Assembly (NCBI GenBank): GCA_029553955.1
Contig: JAKPJZ010000140.1
Coordinates: 1-41,972, forward strand
Source: Chloroflexota bacterium
GTDB lineage: Bacteria > Chloroflexota > Anaerolineae > SpSt-313
Direction: 5' to 3'
Length of the DNA stretch: 41,972 nt
Within the stretch, counting starts at the first letter, position 1. Every line of letters begins with the position of its first letter. The notes under the pieces are model-generated. The model was not told where the DNA came from. It saw only the letters and a list, made by a program, of their open reading frames with translations, and searched no databases. This document shows positions 1 to 6,905 of the stretch, piece by piece. The translations under genes and the position numbers were made by a program.

Positions 1-5
1 CAGAC

Positions 6-42
6 GCGCCCGCACAGTCCCTCAAGGAGACCGTGCGGGCGC
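6..42 (-). terminator. Hairpin just downstream of sigA
   Basis: Perfect 10-bp arms (6-15 and 33-42) enclose a 17-nt loop, 10 nt after the sigA stop. No T-tract is visible before the window edge. It is probably a transcript-end hairpin. Confidence 0.5.
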
Positions 43-51
43 AACTGCTAG

Positions 52-1230
52 CTACACCATATAGTCGCGGAGTTGGCGGCTGCGGCTCGGATGGCGCAAC
101 CGGTCCAAGGCCTCGTGTTCGATCTGCCGGATGCGCTCTCGCGTCAGGCCGAACTTGCGGCCGACCTCCTCAAGCGTATAACTGCGTCCATCCTGCAGTC
201 CAAAGCGAAGCTGAAGAATGCGCGCTTCGCGCGGAGAGAGCGTCGTCAGGACGTCCTCCAGTTTGTCTTGCAGCATCGAGTGATATGCGGTATCCGAGGG
301 CGTTGGTGCCTCCCGATCGGGGATAAAGCTACCCAGTTCGCTGTCCTCTTCCTCGCCCACTGGCTTTTCCAGGGACAAGGGCCGCTGGGAGACCTTGAGC
401 ATCCACTGCACCTTTTGCGGCGGCAGGCCAAGCTCGCTGGCGATCTCCTCGGGGGTCGGCTGGCGGCCCCAATCCTGCTCCAACTGCTGCGACGTCTGGT
501 ACACCTTGCGGATGCGATCGCTCAGGTGCACCGGCAGGCGGATGACGCGTCCCTGGTCGGCCAGAGCGCGGGTGATGGCCTGCCGGATCCACCAGGTCGC
601 ATAGGTGCTGAAGCGGTGGCCACGGCGATAGTCGAACTTTTCCACGGCCTTGATCAACCCCAGGTTGCCCTCCTGGATCAGGTCCAGGAACGGCACGCCC
701 TGCCCGAGATAACGCTTGGCGATGCTGACCACCAGGCGCGTATTGGCCTTGATCAGGTGCGCCCGGGCGGCCTCACCGCGTTCCACGAGGGCCTCGAGTC
801 GCTCGTGCTCGTCGGGCTCCTGACCGTTCCTGCTCAGCCGGCGCCGCGCCGTGCGGCCCTGCTCGTACTGCTTGGCCAGGCGAATCTCCTCCTCGGCGGT
901 CAGCAGGGGCACACGGGCCATCTCTTTGAGGTAGAGGCTGATAGTGTCGTCGCTCGCGATTTCGCTCAGGTCGAGGATCTCTTCTTCTTCTCGTTCTGCG
1001 GCCTCTGCCTTCACCTCTTCCTTCGCCTCCTCGTCGTAGACGATCTGGATGCCTTCTTCGTTGAGGTAGATCAGCAGATCCTCCAACTCGCCGAGGTTCT
1101 CTTCGGCCTCTGGAAAGGCTTCCATCATATCGTCGAGCGTCAAACACCCCTGTTGCTCTGCCTTGCTGAGCAGGGCCTGCTTTGCGGTTTCCTTGCTCTT
1201 CTCTGTCACTTCCGCTTTGCCCATCGGCAC
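52..1230 (-). CDS. sigA: RNA polymerase primary sigma factor (sigma-70/RpoD family)
   Basis: This sigma-70 subunit directs RNA polymerase to housekeeping promoters. The 392-aa product has a short acidic N-terminus (about residues 25-90) in place of a full region 1.1. Region 1.2 is at about 97-125. A canonical region 2 at about 155-235 carries [18 protein letters not shown] and the -10-reading segment [16 protein letters not shown]. Region 3 follows, and region 4 at about 330-385 has the helix-turn-helix [21 protein letters not shown]. The GTG at 1230 was chosen because AGGG lies 7 nt upstream; an ATG two codons later is possible. The gene stands alone, with its own near-consensus promoter about 250 bp upstream. 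At about 390 aa it is typical of compact primary sigmas rather than the 600-aa E. coli form. It could be a second RpoD-like copy, but the intact regions 1.2-4 make a primary role likely. Confidence 0.95.
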   Translation of the reverse strand: MPMGKAEVTEKSKETAKQALLSKAEQQGCLTLDDMMEAFPEAEENLGELEDLLIYLNEEGIQIVYDEEAKEEVKAEAAEREEEEILDLSEIASDDTISLYLKEMARVPLLTAEEEIRLAKQYEQGRTARRRLSRNGQEPDEHERLEALVERGEAARAHLIKANTRLVVSIAKRYLGQGVPFLDLIQEGNLGLIKAVEKFDYRRGHRFSTYATWWIRQAITRALADQGRVIRLPVHLSDRIRKVYQTSQQLEQDWGRQPTPEEIASELGLPPQKVQWMLKVSQRPLSLEKPVGEEEDSELGSFIPDREAPTPSDTAYHSMLQDKLEDVLTTLSPREARILQLRFGLQDGRSYTLEEVGRKFGLTRERIRQIEHEALDRLRHPSRSRQLRDYMV

Positions 1231-1480
1231 TATCCATCCCTAGAACCGGGCGCGACCCGGGTGATGATTCTTGCCTTCGTTATCACTCAATTCCCTGGCA
1301 CACAGAATCCGCCGAGGCATGAACCCGTCGGCGGACCTAGTCGTTTCGCAGGAGGCTGCCAAGCCGTATTCACTTCCGTGTGACCCTCACCGCCTTCGGC
1401 TCAGACCTCGAAACGCTGCCTCCCATCCATGTGGAACGCGCCCACGCCGACTGTGGACCTCTCTTTACCAAACCGTGCTC

Positions 1481-1509
1481 ATTATAGCACAGTTGTGTAT
1501 CTATGTCAA
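1481..1509 (-). promoter_or_regulatory. sigA promoter
   Basis: On the minus strand TTGACA (1504-1509), a 17-nt spacer and TATAAT (1481-1486) make an exact consensus sigma-70 promoter. A 5-bp inverted repeat (1475-1479 with 1486-1490) straddles the -10 and could be an operator. The implied leader to the GTG at 1230 is about 240 nt. Confidence 0.85.
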
Positions 1510-1573
1510 GAGTTGTGCAAGAATCTTGGAAAACTCGTGCCCAGATGCAGGGTTCGTTCGTTTTTCGAGAAGA

Positions 1574-1615
1574 CGGAACACCTGACAGGTCTCTGGAAAC
1601 CTATCAGGTGTTCCG
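1574..1615. repeat. REP-like inverted repeat with TGACAGGT core
   Basis: Arms 1574-1590 and 1599-1615 pair over 17 bp with one G-T pair and an 8-nt loop. The layout (TGACAGGT, TC, GGAA, ACCT, TCA) recurs in the hairpin inside uppP at 25782-25815, so this looks like one member of a dispersed small palindrome family. It lies upstream of the sigA promoter. The remainder of 1231-1914 holds the sigA leader, this repeat and the long palindrome at 1743; no gene was seen. Confidence 0.6.
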
Positions 1616-1742
1616 CCGCGCCCCATCCTGAGTGTTGAGCCCAGCAAGGGGTGTACCATTGGTGGTGCGAAGACCGTACGTGGGCGAAGAGGCACACCAG
1701 CCGGGGGTTGCGCTTCGCGTGAGACCGGAACGGAACCTGTAT

Positions 1743-1824
1743 GGGGGTGTGTCTGGCGGGTTGGCTAGGCCGGTGGCCGCCCGCGGGCGGCCACCGGCCT
1801 AGCCAACCCGCCAGACACACCCCC
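1743..1824. repeat. Long perfect palindrome 1 (41-bp arms)
   Basis: The arms 1743-1783 and 1784-1824 are perfectly complementary with no spacer and meet at a CCCGCGGG core. It lies 91 nt past the iorB stop and could end the ybeY-iorAB transcript. It belongs to the same architectural family as the palindromes near 23.9, 25.4, 26.5, 27.6, 29.3, 31.3, 38.1 and 41.9 kb. Confidence 0.9.
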
Positions 1825-1914
1825 TCCGGGCCAGGGCCGGGCGGATGCGGAGCATGCGAGCCGGCAATCGGCCCGGAGGGCCTGCGACTGCCGGCAGCCT
1901 GGAGTGAGGTGCGG

Positions 1915-2496
1915 TTATGTCGCCTCACGCCCCTTGAGAAAGGCTGCGCGGTTGATCTCCTGGGTGCGTGCCGGCACGCGCTCGGCGATGGCTTCGAGCC
2001 ACAGCGCCTCATCGACCTCCACAAAGCGCGACAGCGCCCCCAGGAGCACGACATTGTTCACGCGCGAATTGCCCAGCGCCTCGGCCAGCGCCATGCAGGG
2101 CACCAGGTGCACCTGCGGCGACACGGCCTCGAGCGCCCGGCGCACGTCGGCATCAGTGGGGTAGGCGTCGCTACCGACGCTGACCGAAACCGGCGGGATG
2201 GCGTGGTCGTTGACCACAATCGCCGCGCCCGGCCGCACCAGGTGCGCAAAACGCGCCGCTTCCAGCTTTTCGAAGGCCAGCAGGAAATCGGCCTCGCCGC
2301 GACCGATGAGCGGCGAGAACACGTGCCCAGCCCAGCGCACGTGGCTGGTGACGCTGCCGCCGCGCTGCGCCATGCCGTGCACCTCCGACTTTTTCACGTC
2401 ATAGCCGGCGCGCAGCCCCACCGCCGCCAGCACGTCGCTCGCCAGGAGCGTCCCCTGCCCGCCGACACCCACGAGGAGAAAGTCAGCCTTGTTCAC
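1915..2496 (-). CDS. iorB: Indolepyruvate ferredoxin oxidoreductase, beta subunit
   Basis: This is the gamma-type (2-oxoacid:acceptor oxidoreductase) subunit that pairs with IorA to decarboxylate aryl pyruvates, such as indolepyruvate, to acyl-CoA with reduction of ferredoxin. The 193-aa product opens with FLLVGVGGQGTLLASDVLA, the Rossmann-like motif of this family. It also keeps SEVHGMAQRGGSVTSHVR, typical of IorB. Length is normal for a stand-alone IorB. The start is GTG 2496, with AGGAGG six nt upstream (AGGAGG-TCAAGG-GTG). It lies 164 bp downstream of iorA in the same direction and is separated from it by a repeat element. The role is cytoplasmic, in amino-acid fermentation or the reverse aryl-acid assimilation. 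Confidence 0.93.
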   Translation of the reverse strand: MNKADFLLVGVGGQGTLLASDVLAAVGLRAGYDVKKSEVHGMAQRGGSVTSHVRWAGHVFSPLIGRGEADFLLAFEKLEAARFAHLVRPGAAIVVNDHAIPPVSVSVGSDAYPTDADVRRALEAVSPQVHLVPCMALAEALGNSRVNNVVLLGALSRFVEVDEALWLEAIAERVPARTQEINRAAFLKGREAT

Positions 2497-2511
2497 CCTT
2501 GACCTCCTGAA

Positions 2512-2651
2512 GGCGCGAAAGACACGAAAGGAGCACGAAAAGGCACGAAGGACACGAAAGGAGCACGAAAGGGCGCGAAAGACACGAAACCCGAGCCCCC
2601 TCCTTCATGCCTTTCGTGTCTCTTTCGTGGCCTTTCGTGGTGTTTCGCGCC
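2512..2651. repeat. CACGAAAGG-type degenerate repeat between iorA and iorB
   Basis: About eight near-tandem 9-12-nt units of the form CACGAAAGG (2512-2590) face inverted units (2610-2651), giving an imperfect long stem. It fills the iorA-iorB spacer. It has the same build, with different unit sequence, as the repeats near 4.95, 19.2, 19.4 and 40.9 kb. Confidence 0.7.
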
Positions 2652-2660
2652 CCACCCATT

Positions 2661-4454
2661 TCACTTCTTCGGTATCGCGTTGCGGTTGCAGACCTGGGCG
2701 CAGACCGCGCAGCCGGTGCACAGCAGGGGGTCGATACGCACCTGGGCGCGGCCACTGGCGGCGTGCCTGGCCTCACTCTTGACGAGCGCCGGGCAGCCGA
2801 GCTGCAGGCAGAGGCCGCAGCCGTTGCAGCGCTCCGCATCCACCGTGAGGGCATGCCAGGTAGGGCGCACCGCCGGCAGCAGCACGCACTCACGCCGTGC
2901 GATGACCACCCCCGGCCCCTCGCCATCGATGGCGGCACGCACCGCCTGCTCGACCGCCTGCAGGTCATAGCTATCGACCTCGTAGACCCGCGCGATGCCC
3001 AGGCTGCGCACCAGCGCCACCAGGTCCACCACCGTTGTCTCTGCGCCGCGCAGCGTGCGGCCGGTGCCGGGGTTCTCCTGGTGGCCGGTCATGGCGGTCG
3101 TGCGGTTGTCGAGAATGATCGTGGCCGCGCTGCCTTGGTTGTAGGCCACGTTGAGCAGCGCCGGCAGCCCCGAGTGGAAGAAGGTGGAATCGCCGAGGAC
3201 GGCGACGTTCTTCTGCGCCAGGCCCGCGCGGGCCACACCGTGGGCCACGCCGATGGAGGCGCCCATGCAGCCGCAGGAATGCAGCGCGCCCTGCGGGGGC
3301 TGGAACGCCAGGGTGTAGCAGCCAATATCGCCATTGACCACCAACTTGAGCTTGCGCAGCACATGAAACACGGCGCGGTGCGGGCAGCCAGGGCAGAGGA
3401 TCGGCGGGCGCGCCGGCAGCGGCAGCGTGGTGGGCTTGGCTGCCGGCAGCCGCGCGCTTTCGGGCAGGAGGCCGGCGGCGATGGCGCCATCGCGCACGAT
3501 AGCAGGGTTGAGCTCGCCACAGCGGGGGAAGATGCTCTTGCCCTCCAAGGCGATGCCCAGCAGGCGGATCTCCTCCTCCAGGAAGGGGTCCAGCTCTTCG
3601 AGCACGATCAGGCGCTCGACCCCGGCGGCGAGCTGGCGCACCAGGCCCGCCGGGATGGGGTAGCTCATGCCCAGCCGCAGGATCGAGGCCTCGGGAAAGA
3701 CCTCGCGCGCGTACTGGTAGGCCACGCCGCAGGTGACGATGCCGAGCCGCCGGCCGCGCCACTCGAGGCGATTGCCGGGGAACGTCTCGGCCCAGGCAGC
3801 CAGGCGCTCGATGCGCTCCTCGATCACTGGGTGGCGCCGCCGCGCGTTGCCGGGCACCATGACGTACTTGGCCGTATCGATGCGGTAGGTGCTGGGGCCG
3901 GCAGGCGAGGACGCCTGCCCCACGGCGCGCTCGCCGAGCTCGACGACCGTACTCGAATGCGCGATGCGTGTCGTTGGGCGCAGCATCACCGGCGTGTCGA
4001 ACTGCTCGCTCAGCGCCAGCGCCACCCCCACCAGGTCCTTGGCATCCTGGCTGTCGGAGGGCTCGAAGCAGGGCAGGCGCGCGAATTTGCAGTAGCGGCG
4101 GTTGTCCTGCTCGTTCTGCGAGCTGTGCATGTCGGGGTCATCGGCCGCCACGATCAACAGGCCCGCCTCCATGCCGGTCATCGCGGCATAGAAGAGCGAG
4201 TCGGCGGCCACGTTCAGCCCGACATGCTTCATCACCGCCATGGCGCGCACCCCGGCATAGGCCGCGCCGATGGCCACATCGAGCGCCACCTTTTCGTTGG
4301 GCGCCCATTCGGCCACCACGTCGTCGTAGGTGGCCAGGCTCTCCAGGATCTCGGTGCTCGGCGTGCCGGGGTAGGCCGATGCCACGCGCACGCCGCTCTC
4401 CCAGGCCCCCCGCGCGACAGCTTCATTCCCCGATAGCAGTACCCTCGCGGTCAC
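2661..4454 (-). CDS. iorA: Indolepyruvate ferredoxin oxidoreductase, alpha subunit
   Basis: This is the thiamine-diphosphate and iron-sulfur subunit of the IorAB complex. The 597-aa product begins with the pyrimidine-binding domain (GNEAVARGAWESGVRVASAYPGTPSTEI). The ThDP-binding region carries LCPGCPHRAVFHVL and a GDIGCYT segment at about 350-380. The C-terminus is a ferredoxin domain with CNGCGLCLQLGCP and CTGCAVCAQVCN, enough for two 4Fe-4S clusters. The GTG start at 4454 has GGGGGAG six nt upstream and lies inside the end of ybeY (32-nt overlap), implying translational coupling. An odd 8-10-residue stretch (AVGQASSPAG, about residues 177-186) is encoded by a palindromic repeat also found in dnaE. 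Substrate specificity among aryl pyruvates is assigned by family only. Confidence 0.95.
   Translation of the reverse strand: MTARVLLSGNEAVARGAWESGVRVASAYPGTPSTEILESLATYDDVVAEWAPNEKVALDVAIGAAYAGVRAMAVMKHVGLNVAADSLFYAAMTGMEAGLLIVAADDPDMHSSQNEQDNRRYCKFARLPCFEPSDSQDAKDLVGVALALSEQFDTPVMLRPTTRIAHSSTVVELGERAVGQASSPAGPSTYRIDTAKYVMVPGNARRRHPVIEERIERLAAWAETFPGNRLEWRGRRLGIVTCGVAYQYAREVFPEASILRLGMSYPIPAGLVRQLAAGVERLIVLEELDPFLEEEIRLLGIALEGKSIFPRCGELNPAIVRDGAIAAGLLPESARLPAAKPTTLPLPARPPILCPGCPHRAVFHVLRKLKLVVNGDIGCYTLAFQPPQGALHSCGCMGASIGVAHGVARAGLAQKNVAVLGDSTFFHSGLPALLNVAYNQGSAATIILDNRTTAMTGHQENPGTGRTLRGAETTVVDLVALVRSLGIARVYEVDSYDLQAVEQAVRAAIDGEGPGVVIARRECVLLPAVRPTWHALTVDAERCNGCGLCLQLGCPALVKSEARHAASGRAQVRIDPLLCTGCAVCAQVCNRNAIPKK
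3901..3923. repeat. Palindromic repeat embedded in the iorA coding frame
   Basis: A 23-nt unit (GCAGGCGAGGACGCCTGCC plus CCAC) recurs almost unchanged in dnaE at 8175-8198 and, in the other orientation, at 7236-7288. Here it is read as VGQASSPA. Its core is a GCAGGCG/CGCCTGC inverted repeat. Confidence 0.75.
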
Positions 4455-4935
4455 GGTTCACTCCCCCATTGGACGACGGCGCCGCGGGCAGGGAGGCCAG
4501 GATCGCGTCCTGGATCTCGACCATGCGGCGCCACCCGGCCTCGTCGGCATCGTCGAGGCCCATCAGGTGCAGAACGCCATGGATCGCCAGCAGTTGGAGC
4601 TCGCGCGTCGCAGAGTGGCCCGCCGCATGGGCCTGCTCCACGGCCCGCGGGTACGAGATCACCACATCGCCCAGGTAGCCGCTGTAGCCCTCGGGGGTCA
4701 CGAACGCCTCGTCGAGGGAACCGGGGAAGGACAGCACATCGGTGGGGGCATCGATATCGCGGAACTCGAGGTTCAGCGCGCGGATGTCCTCGTCGCCGGT
4801 GATGACGAGCACCACCTCGCTCTCCTGGTCCCACCCCTGGTGCTCCACCGTGCGCACCACGGCCCCCCGCAGCGCCGCCTCGTCGACCAGCGGCTGGTAC
4901 TGGGATGGGGTCTGGACGTCGACAAGCACGGGCAT
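4423..4935 (-). CDS. ybeY: Endoribonuclease YbeY (rRNA maturation factor)
   Basis: YbeY is a zinc-dependent single-strand RNase needed for 16S rRNA 3'-end maturation and ribosome quality control. The 170-aa product has the family core: RALNLEFRDIDAPTDVLSFP followed by the metal motif HGVLHLMGLDD. The family motif is H-x3-H-x5-H; here the third position is Asp, so one of the three zinc ligands is substituted. ATG 4935 was chosen because GAGAGGTG precedes it at a normal distance, whereas the in-frame GTG at 4941 overlaps that site. The 3' end overlaps iorA by 32 nt. About 15 C-terminal residues after the helix (SSNGGVNRDREG and on) look non-conserved and arise from the overlap. Confidence 0.9.
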   Translation of the reverse strand: MPVLVDVQTPSQYQPLVDEAALRGAVVRTVEHQGWDQESEVVLVITGDEDIRALNLEFRDIDAPTDVLSFPGSLDEAFVTPEGYSGYLGDVVISYPRAVEQAHAAGHSATRELQLLAIHGVLHLMGLDDADEAGWRRMVEIQDAILASLPAAPSSNGGVNRDREGTAIGE

Positions 4936-4951
4936 ACCCACACCTCTCGTA

Positions 4952-5056
4952 GGAACTGGGGGGACTGATGGAACTGGTGGAACCGAGGGGACACGAGATC
5001 AGCGTTGTTCTCCATGCCCTCCAGTTCCCTCAATTCCTTCAGCTCCTTCAGCTCCA
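4952..5056. repeat. GGAACTG-type degenerate tandem/inverted repeat
   Basis: Units like GGAACTGG (4952-4985) face inverted units such as CAGTTCCCTCAATTCC (5018-5056). The right edge runs into the last two codons and stop of the GNAT gene. A short partial copy of the same units lies at 6013-6040 between the GNAT and plsC genes. Confidence 0.6.
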
Positions 5057-5947
5057 TCGCTTTTCGAACACGACGATCTCCATGTCGCCGTCGGCCGCGA
5101 ACCCGGCGGCTTGGGCTGCGGCGCGCAGGGGCGCCAGCTCGGGCAGCTTGGACTCCACATGGCCCAGGCCCCGCCGCGCCGCCAGGCCGCGCAGGCCGCG
5201 CGCCAGCCCGGTGACCGCCGCCGGCTCGCCCGCCAGCAGGCCAAGCGCCAGGTCCTCGGTGCGCTCGGCCTGCCGCTCGCTCTCCACCATAGCCAGGGCC
5301 GCCAGGCGCCCCGCATCGTCGTGGGCGCCATACACCCGTCCACCGGCCAGCGCCGTGGCCAGGCGTTCAGCGGTCAGCTCGGGCCAGCACCAATACGTCT
5401 CGTAGAGCCCGGCCGAGGCGCGCAGCGCCTCGCAATCGCGCAGCAAATCTTGGGCCTGCGCCAGGTCGGTCGCCGCCAATGCGGCCGGCTGGGCAGCCTC
5501 TGCCAGCGACGGGGCCTCATAGTAGAGGAACCCGGCCACGCGCGCCATACCGTGACGGGCCGCCGTCTTGTGCACGGCGACGTTCTTGGCCCCGGTGCCC
5601 AGGCGCGCCACCGTGGCGCCCAGCGCGTGCGCTCGCGCGAGGCATATGCCGAGTATCCATCCCGCCAGGCCGCGGCCGCGGTGCGCCGGGTCCACGCGCA
5701 GGCCCTCCAGCCAGCCCTCGTGCGGGGCCAGCATCGTCACTTTGGCCACCGCCACCGGCTCGGCGCCGCGCTCCACCACCAGCAGTGCGCCCTGCGCGTC
5801 GACCAGCCAGGCGTCCCACGCGCCCGGCACATAGTCCTCGCCATGCGACCAGGCGTGGGCGCACAACGCCGCCACGGCGTCGCGGTCCTCAGCGCGCGCC
5901 GCGCGCAGCACATAGCCGTCTGGGTGCATAATAGTCGAAAAGGTCAT
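5048..5947 (-). CDS. GNAT-family acetyltransferase
   Basis: This is predicted to be an acetyl-CoA-dependent N-acetyltransferase of unknown substrate. The 299-aa product (from ATG 5947) has a GNAT fold at about residues 7-155. It carries the acetyl-CoA pyrophosphate-binding motif A, VDPAHRGRGLAGWILGICLARAHALGA, preceded by a beta-strand pair (ALLVVERGAEPVAVAKVTML, GWLEGLRV). The C-terminal 140 residues resemble a second, degenerate GNAT-like half without a clear R/Q-x-x-G-x-G/A motif. A longer reading frame extends 47 codons upstream, but that stretch is repeat-derived and has no ribosome site. GGAG abuts ATG 5947, and ATG 5929 is an alternative. It sits between ybeY and plsC with no obvious functional link. 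Confidence 0.8.
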   Translation of the reverse strand: MTFSTIMHPDGYVLRAARAEDRDAVAALCAHAWSHGEDYVPGAWDAWLVDAQGALLVVERGAEPVAVAKVTMLAPHEGWLEGLRVDPAHRGRGLAGWILGICLARAHALGATVARLGTGAKNVAVHKTAARHGMARVAGFLYYEAPSLAEAAQPAALAATDLAQAQDLLRDCEALRASAGLYETYWCWPELTAERLATALAGGRVYGAHDDAGRLAALAMVESERQAERTEDLALGLLAGEPAAVTGLARGLRGLAARRGLGHVESKLPELAPLRAAAQAAGFAADGDMEIVVFEKRWS

Positions 5948-6038
5948 CTCCAACTCGGCGCAAGCTCGCTCTCGCCAATCCACCGGCGGCTGCGGCCAAC
6001 CCGCCAAACCCCTTATCTCCTTCAGTTCCCCCAGTTCC

Positions 6039-6707
6039 TTACCCTTGCGGCGCCGGGCTGCGCTGCAGCGGCCCGCCCCCGCCGCCATAGACGCCGCGGT
6101 ACTCGGGTGGCAGCAGCTCGGCCACGTGACGCATCACCCCATCGGCCAGCTCCAGCAGCTCCTCTGAACGAGGTTTGTGGTCCAGCGCGGGCAGCATGAA
6201 AGGCTTGCCGATGGTCACACGCACCGTCGCGCGGCGGAGGCGCAGGAGCGCCGGGATGGCGTGCTCGACGCCGGTGACCGCCGCCGGCAGCAGCGGCGCG
6301 CCAGAGTGATACGCCAGGAAGGCCACACCGCCGCGAGCGGCCTGCAACTGGTGCGTTTTGCTGCGCGTGCCCTCGGGGGCGATGCCGAAGACATGGCCCT
6401 CCTCCAGCGCCTGCAGCGCGTAGCGCAGCGCCCGACGGTCGACCTCGCCGCGGTTGATGAACGCAGCGCCCACGGCGCGCAGAAGGAGGCCTACCGGATG
6501 CCGCGACCACTTGCGCGCGGCGAGCAGCTTGATCTGCCGCGGCATGGCGACCATAGCGGCCGGCGCATCGAGCATGTGGATGTGGTTCAGCACCAGAAGC
6601 ACCGGCCCGCTCGCCGGCACGTTCTCCAGGCCCATCACCTCGAAACGGCACAGAGCACGGAACAGGAACGTCACGATCGCACGCAGCACACGATACGTCA
6701 GGGTCAT
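6039..6707 (-). CDS. plsC: 1-acyl-sn-glycerol-3-phosphate acyltransferase (PlsC family)
   Basis: It acylates lysophosphatidic acid to phosphatidic acid in membrane phospholipid synthesis. The 222-aa product shows the four acyltransferase blocks in order. The catalytic H-x4-D is in NHIHMLD (about residue 41). GAAFINRGEVD follows, then FGIAPEGTRS with the acyl-acceptor EGTRS, and then the PLLPAAVTGVE region. An N-terminal hydrophobic stretch (YRVLRAIVTFLFRALCRF) suggests monotopic membrane attachment. ATG 6707 has GAGGTG at good spacing. The glycine-rich tail (YGGGGGPLQRSPAPQG) is not conserved. A plausible promoter lies 60 nt upstream. Confidence 0.9.
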   Translation of the reverse strand: MTLTYRVLRAIVTFLFRALCRFEVMGLENVPASGPVLLVLNHIHMLDAPAAMVAMPRQIKLLAARKWSRHPVGLLLRAVGAAFINRGEVDRRALRYALQALEEGHVFGIAPEGTRSKTHQLQAARGGVAFLAYHSGAPLLPAAVTGVEHAIPALLRLRRATVRVTIGKPFMLPALDHKPRSEELLELADGVMRHVAELLPPEYRGVYGGGGGPLQRSPAPQG

Positions 6708-6763
6708 CGGGGCACCTCGGGGGTTGGGGCTTCCACCGCCCACGCGGGCGGCCTCCGTGCCGT

Positions 6764-6791
6764 ATTCTACCACGGATCGTCGCAAACACAA
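6764..6791 (-). promoter_or_regulatory. Probable plsC promoter
   Basis: TTGTGT (6786-6791), a 16-nt spacer and TAGAAT (6764-6769) are read on the minus strand, about 57 nt before the plsC start. Confidence 0.5.
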
Positions 6792-6837
6792 GGAAGCCGA
6801 GGGGGACGGGAACCTCAGAGGGAGAAGAAGGCCGGGG

Positions 6838-6900
6838 GCCGTGTTGCTCGATCCTTACCTCTTGCGTCACCTTTGCGTCTTTGCGGTTCTCTTCCTCCCG
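6838..6900. repeat. Partial GCGTCTTTGCGG-type spacer repeat
   Basis: A single arm with units such as TTGCGTCACC, TTTGCGTCTTTGCGG resembles the repeat arms at 41083-41105 and 19312-19334. It lies just after the dnaE stop; its facing arm (6790-6830) is poorly preserved. Confidence 0.4.
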
Positions 6901-6905
6901 TGTTG

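Noticed and set aside
73..1383. Long plus-strand open frame opposite sigA
   Set aside because: It lies antisense to an unmistakable sigma factor, with low-complexity translation; GC-rich codons keep the opposite strand open.
1743..1824. Simple Rho-independent terminators as the whole explanation for the long palindromes
   Set aside because: Arms are about twice normal length, T-tracts are mostly missing, and copies at 29263 and 38112 do not lie at transcript ends.
2512..2651. CRISPR array
   Set aside because: Units are 9-12 nt, degenerate and contiguous without unique spacers of constant length, and no cas gene is present.
2607..4436. Long plus-strand open frame opposite iorA
   Set aside because: The iorA frame has full family motifs; the opposite frame has none and is His/Arg/Gly-rich shadow sequence.
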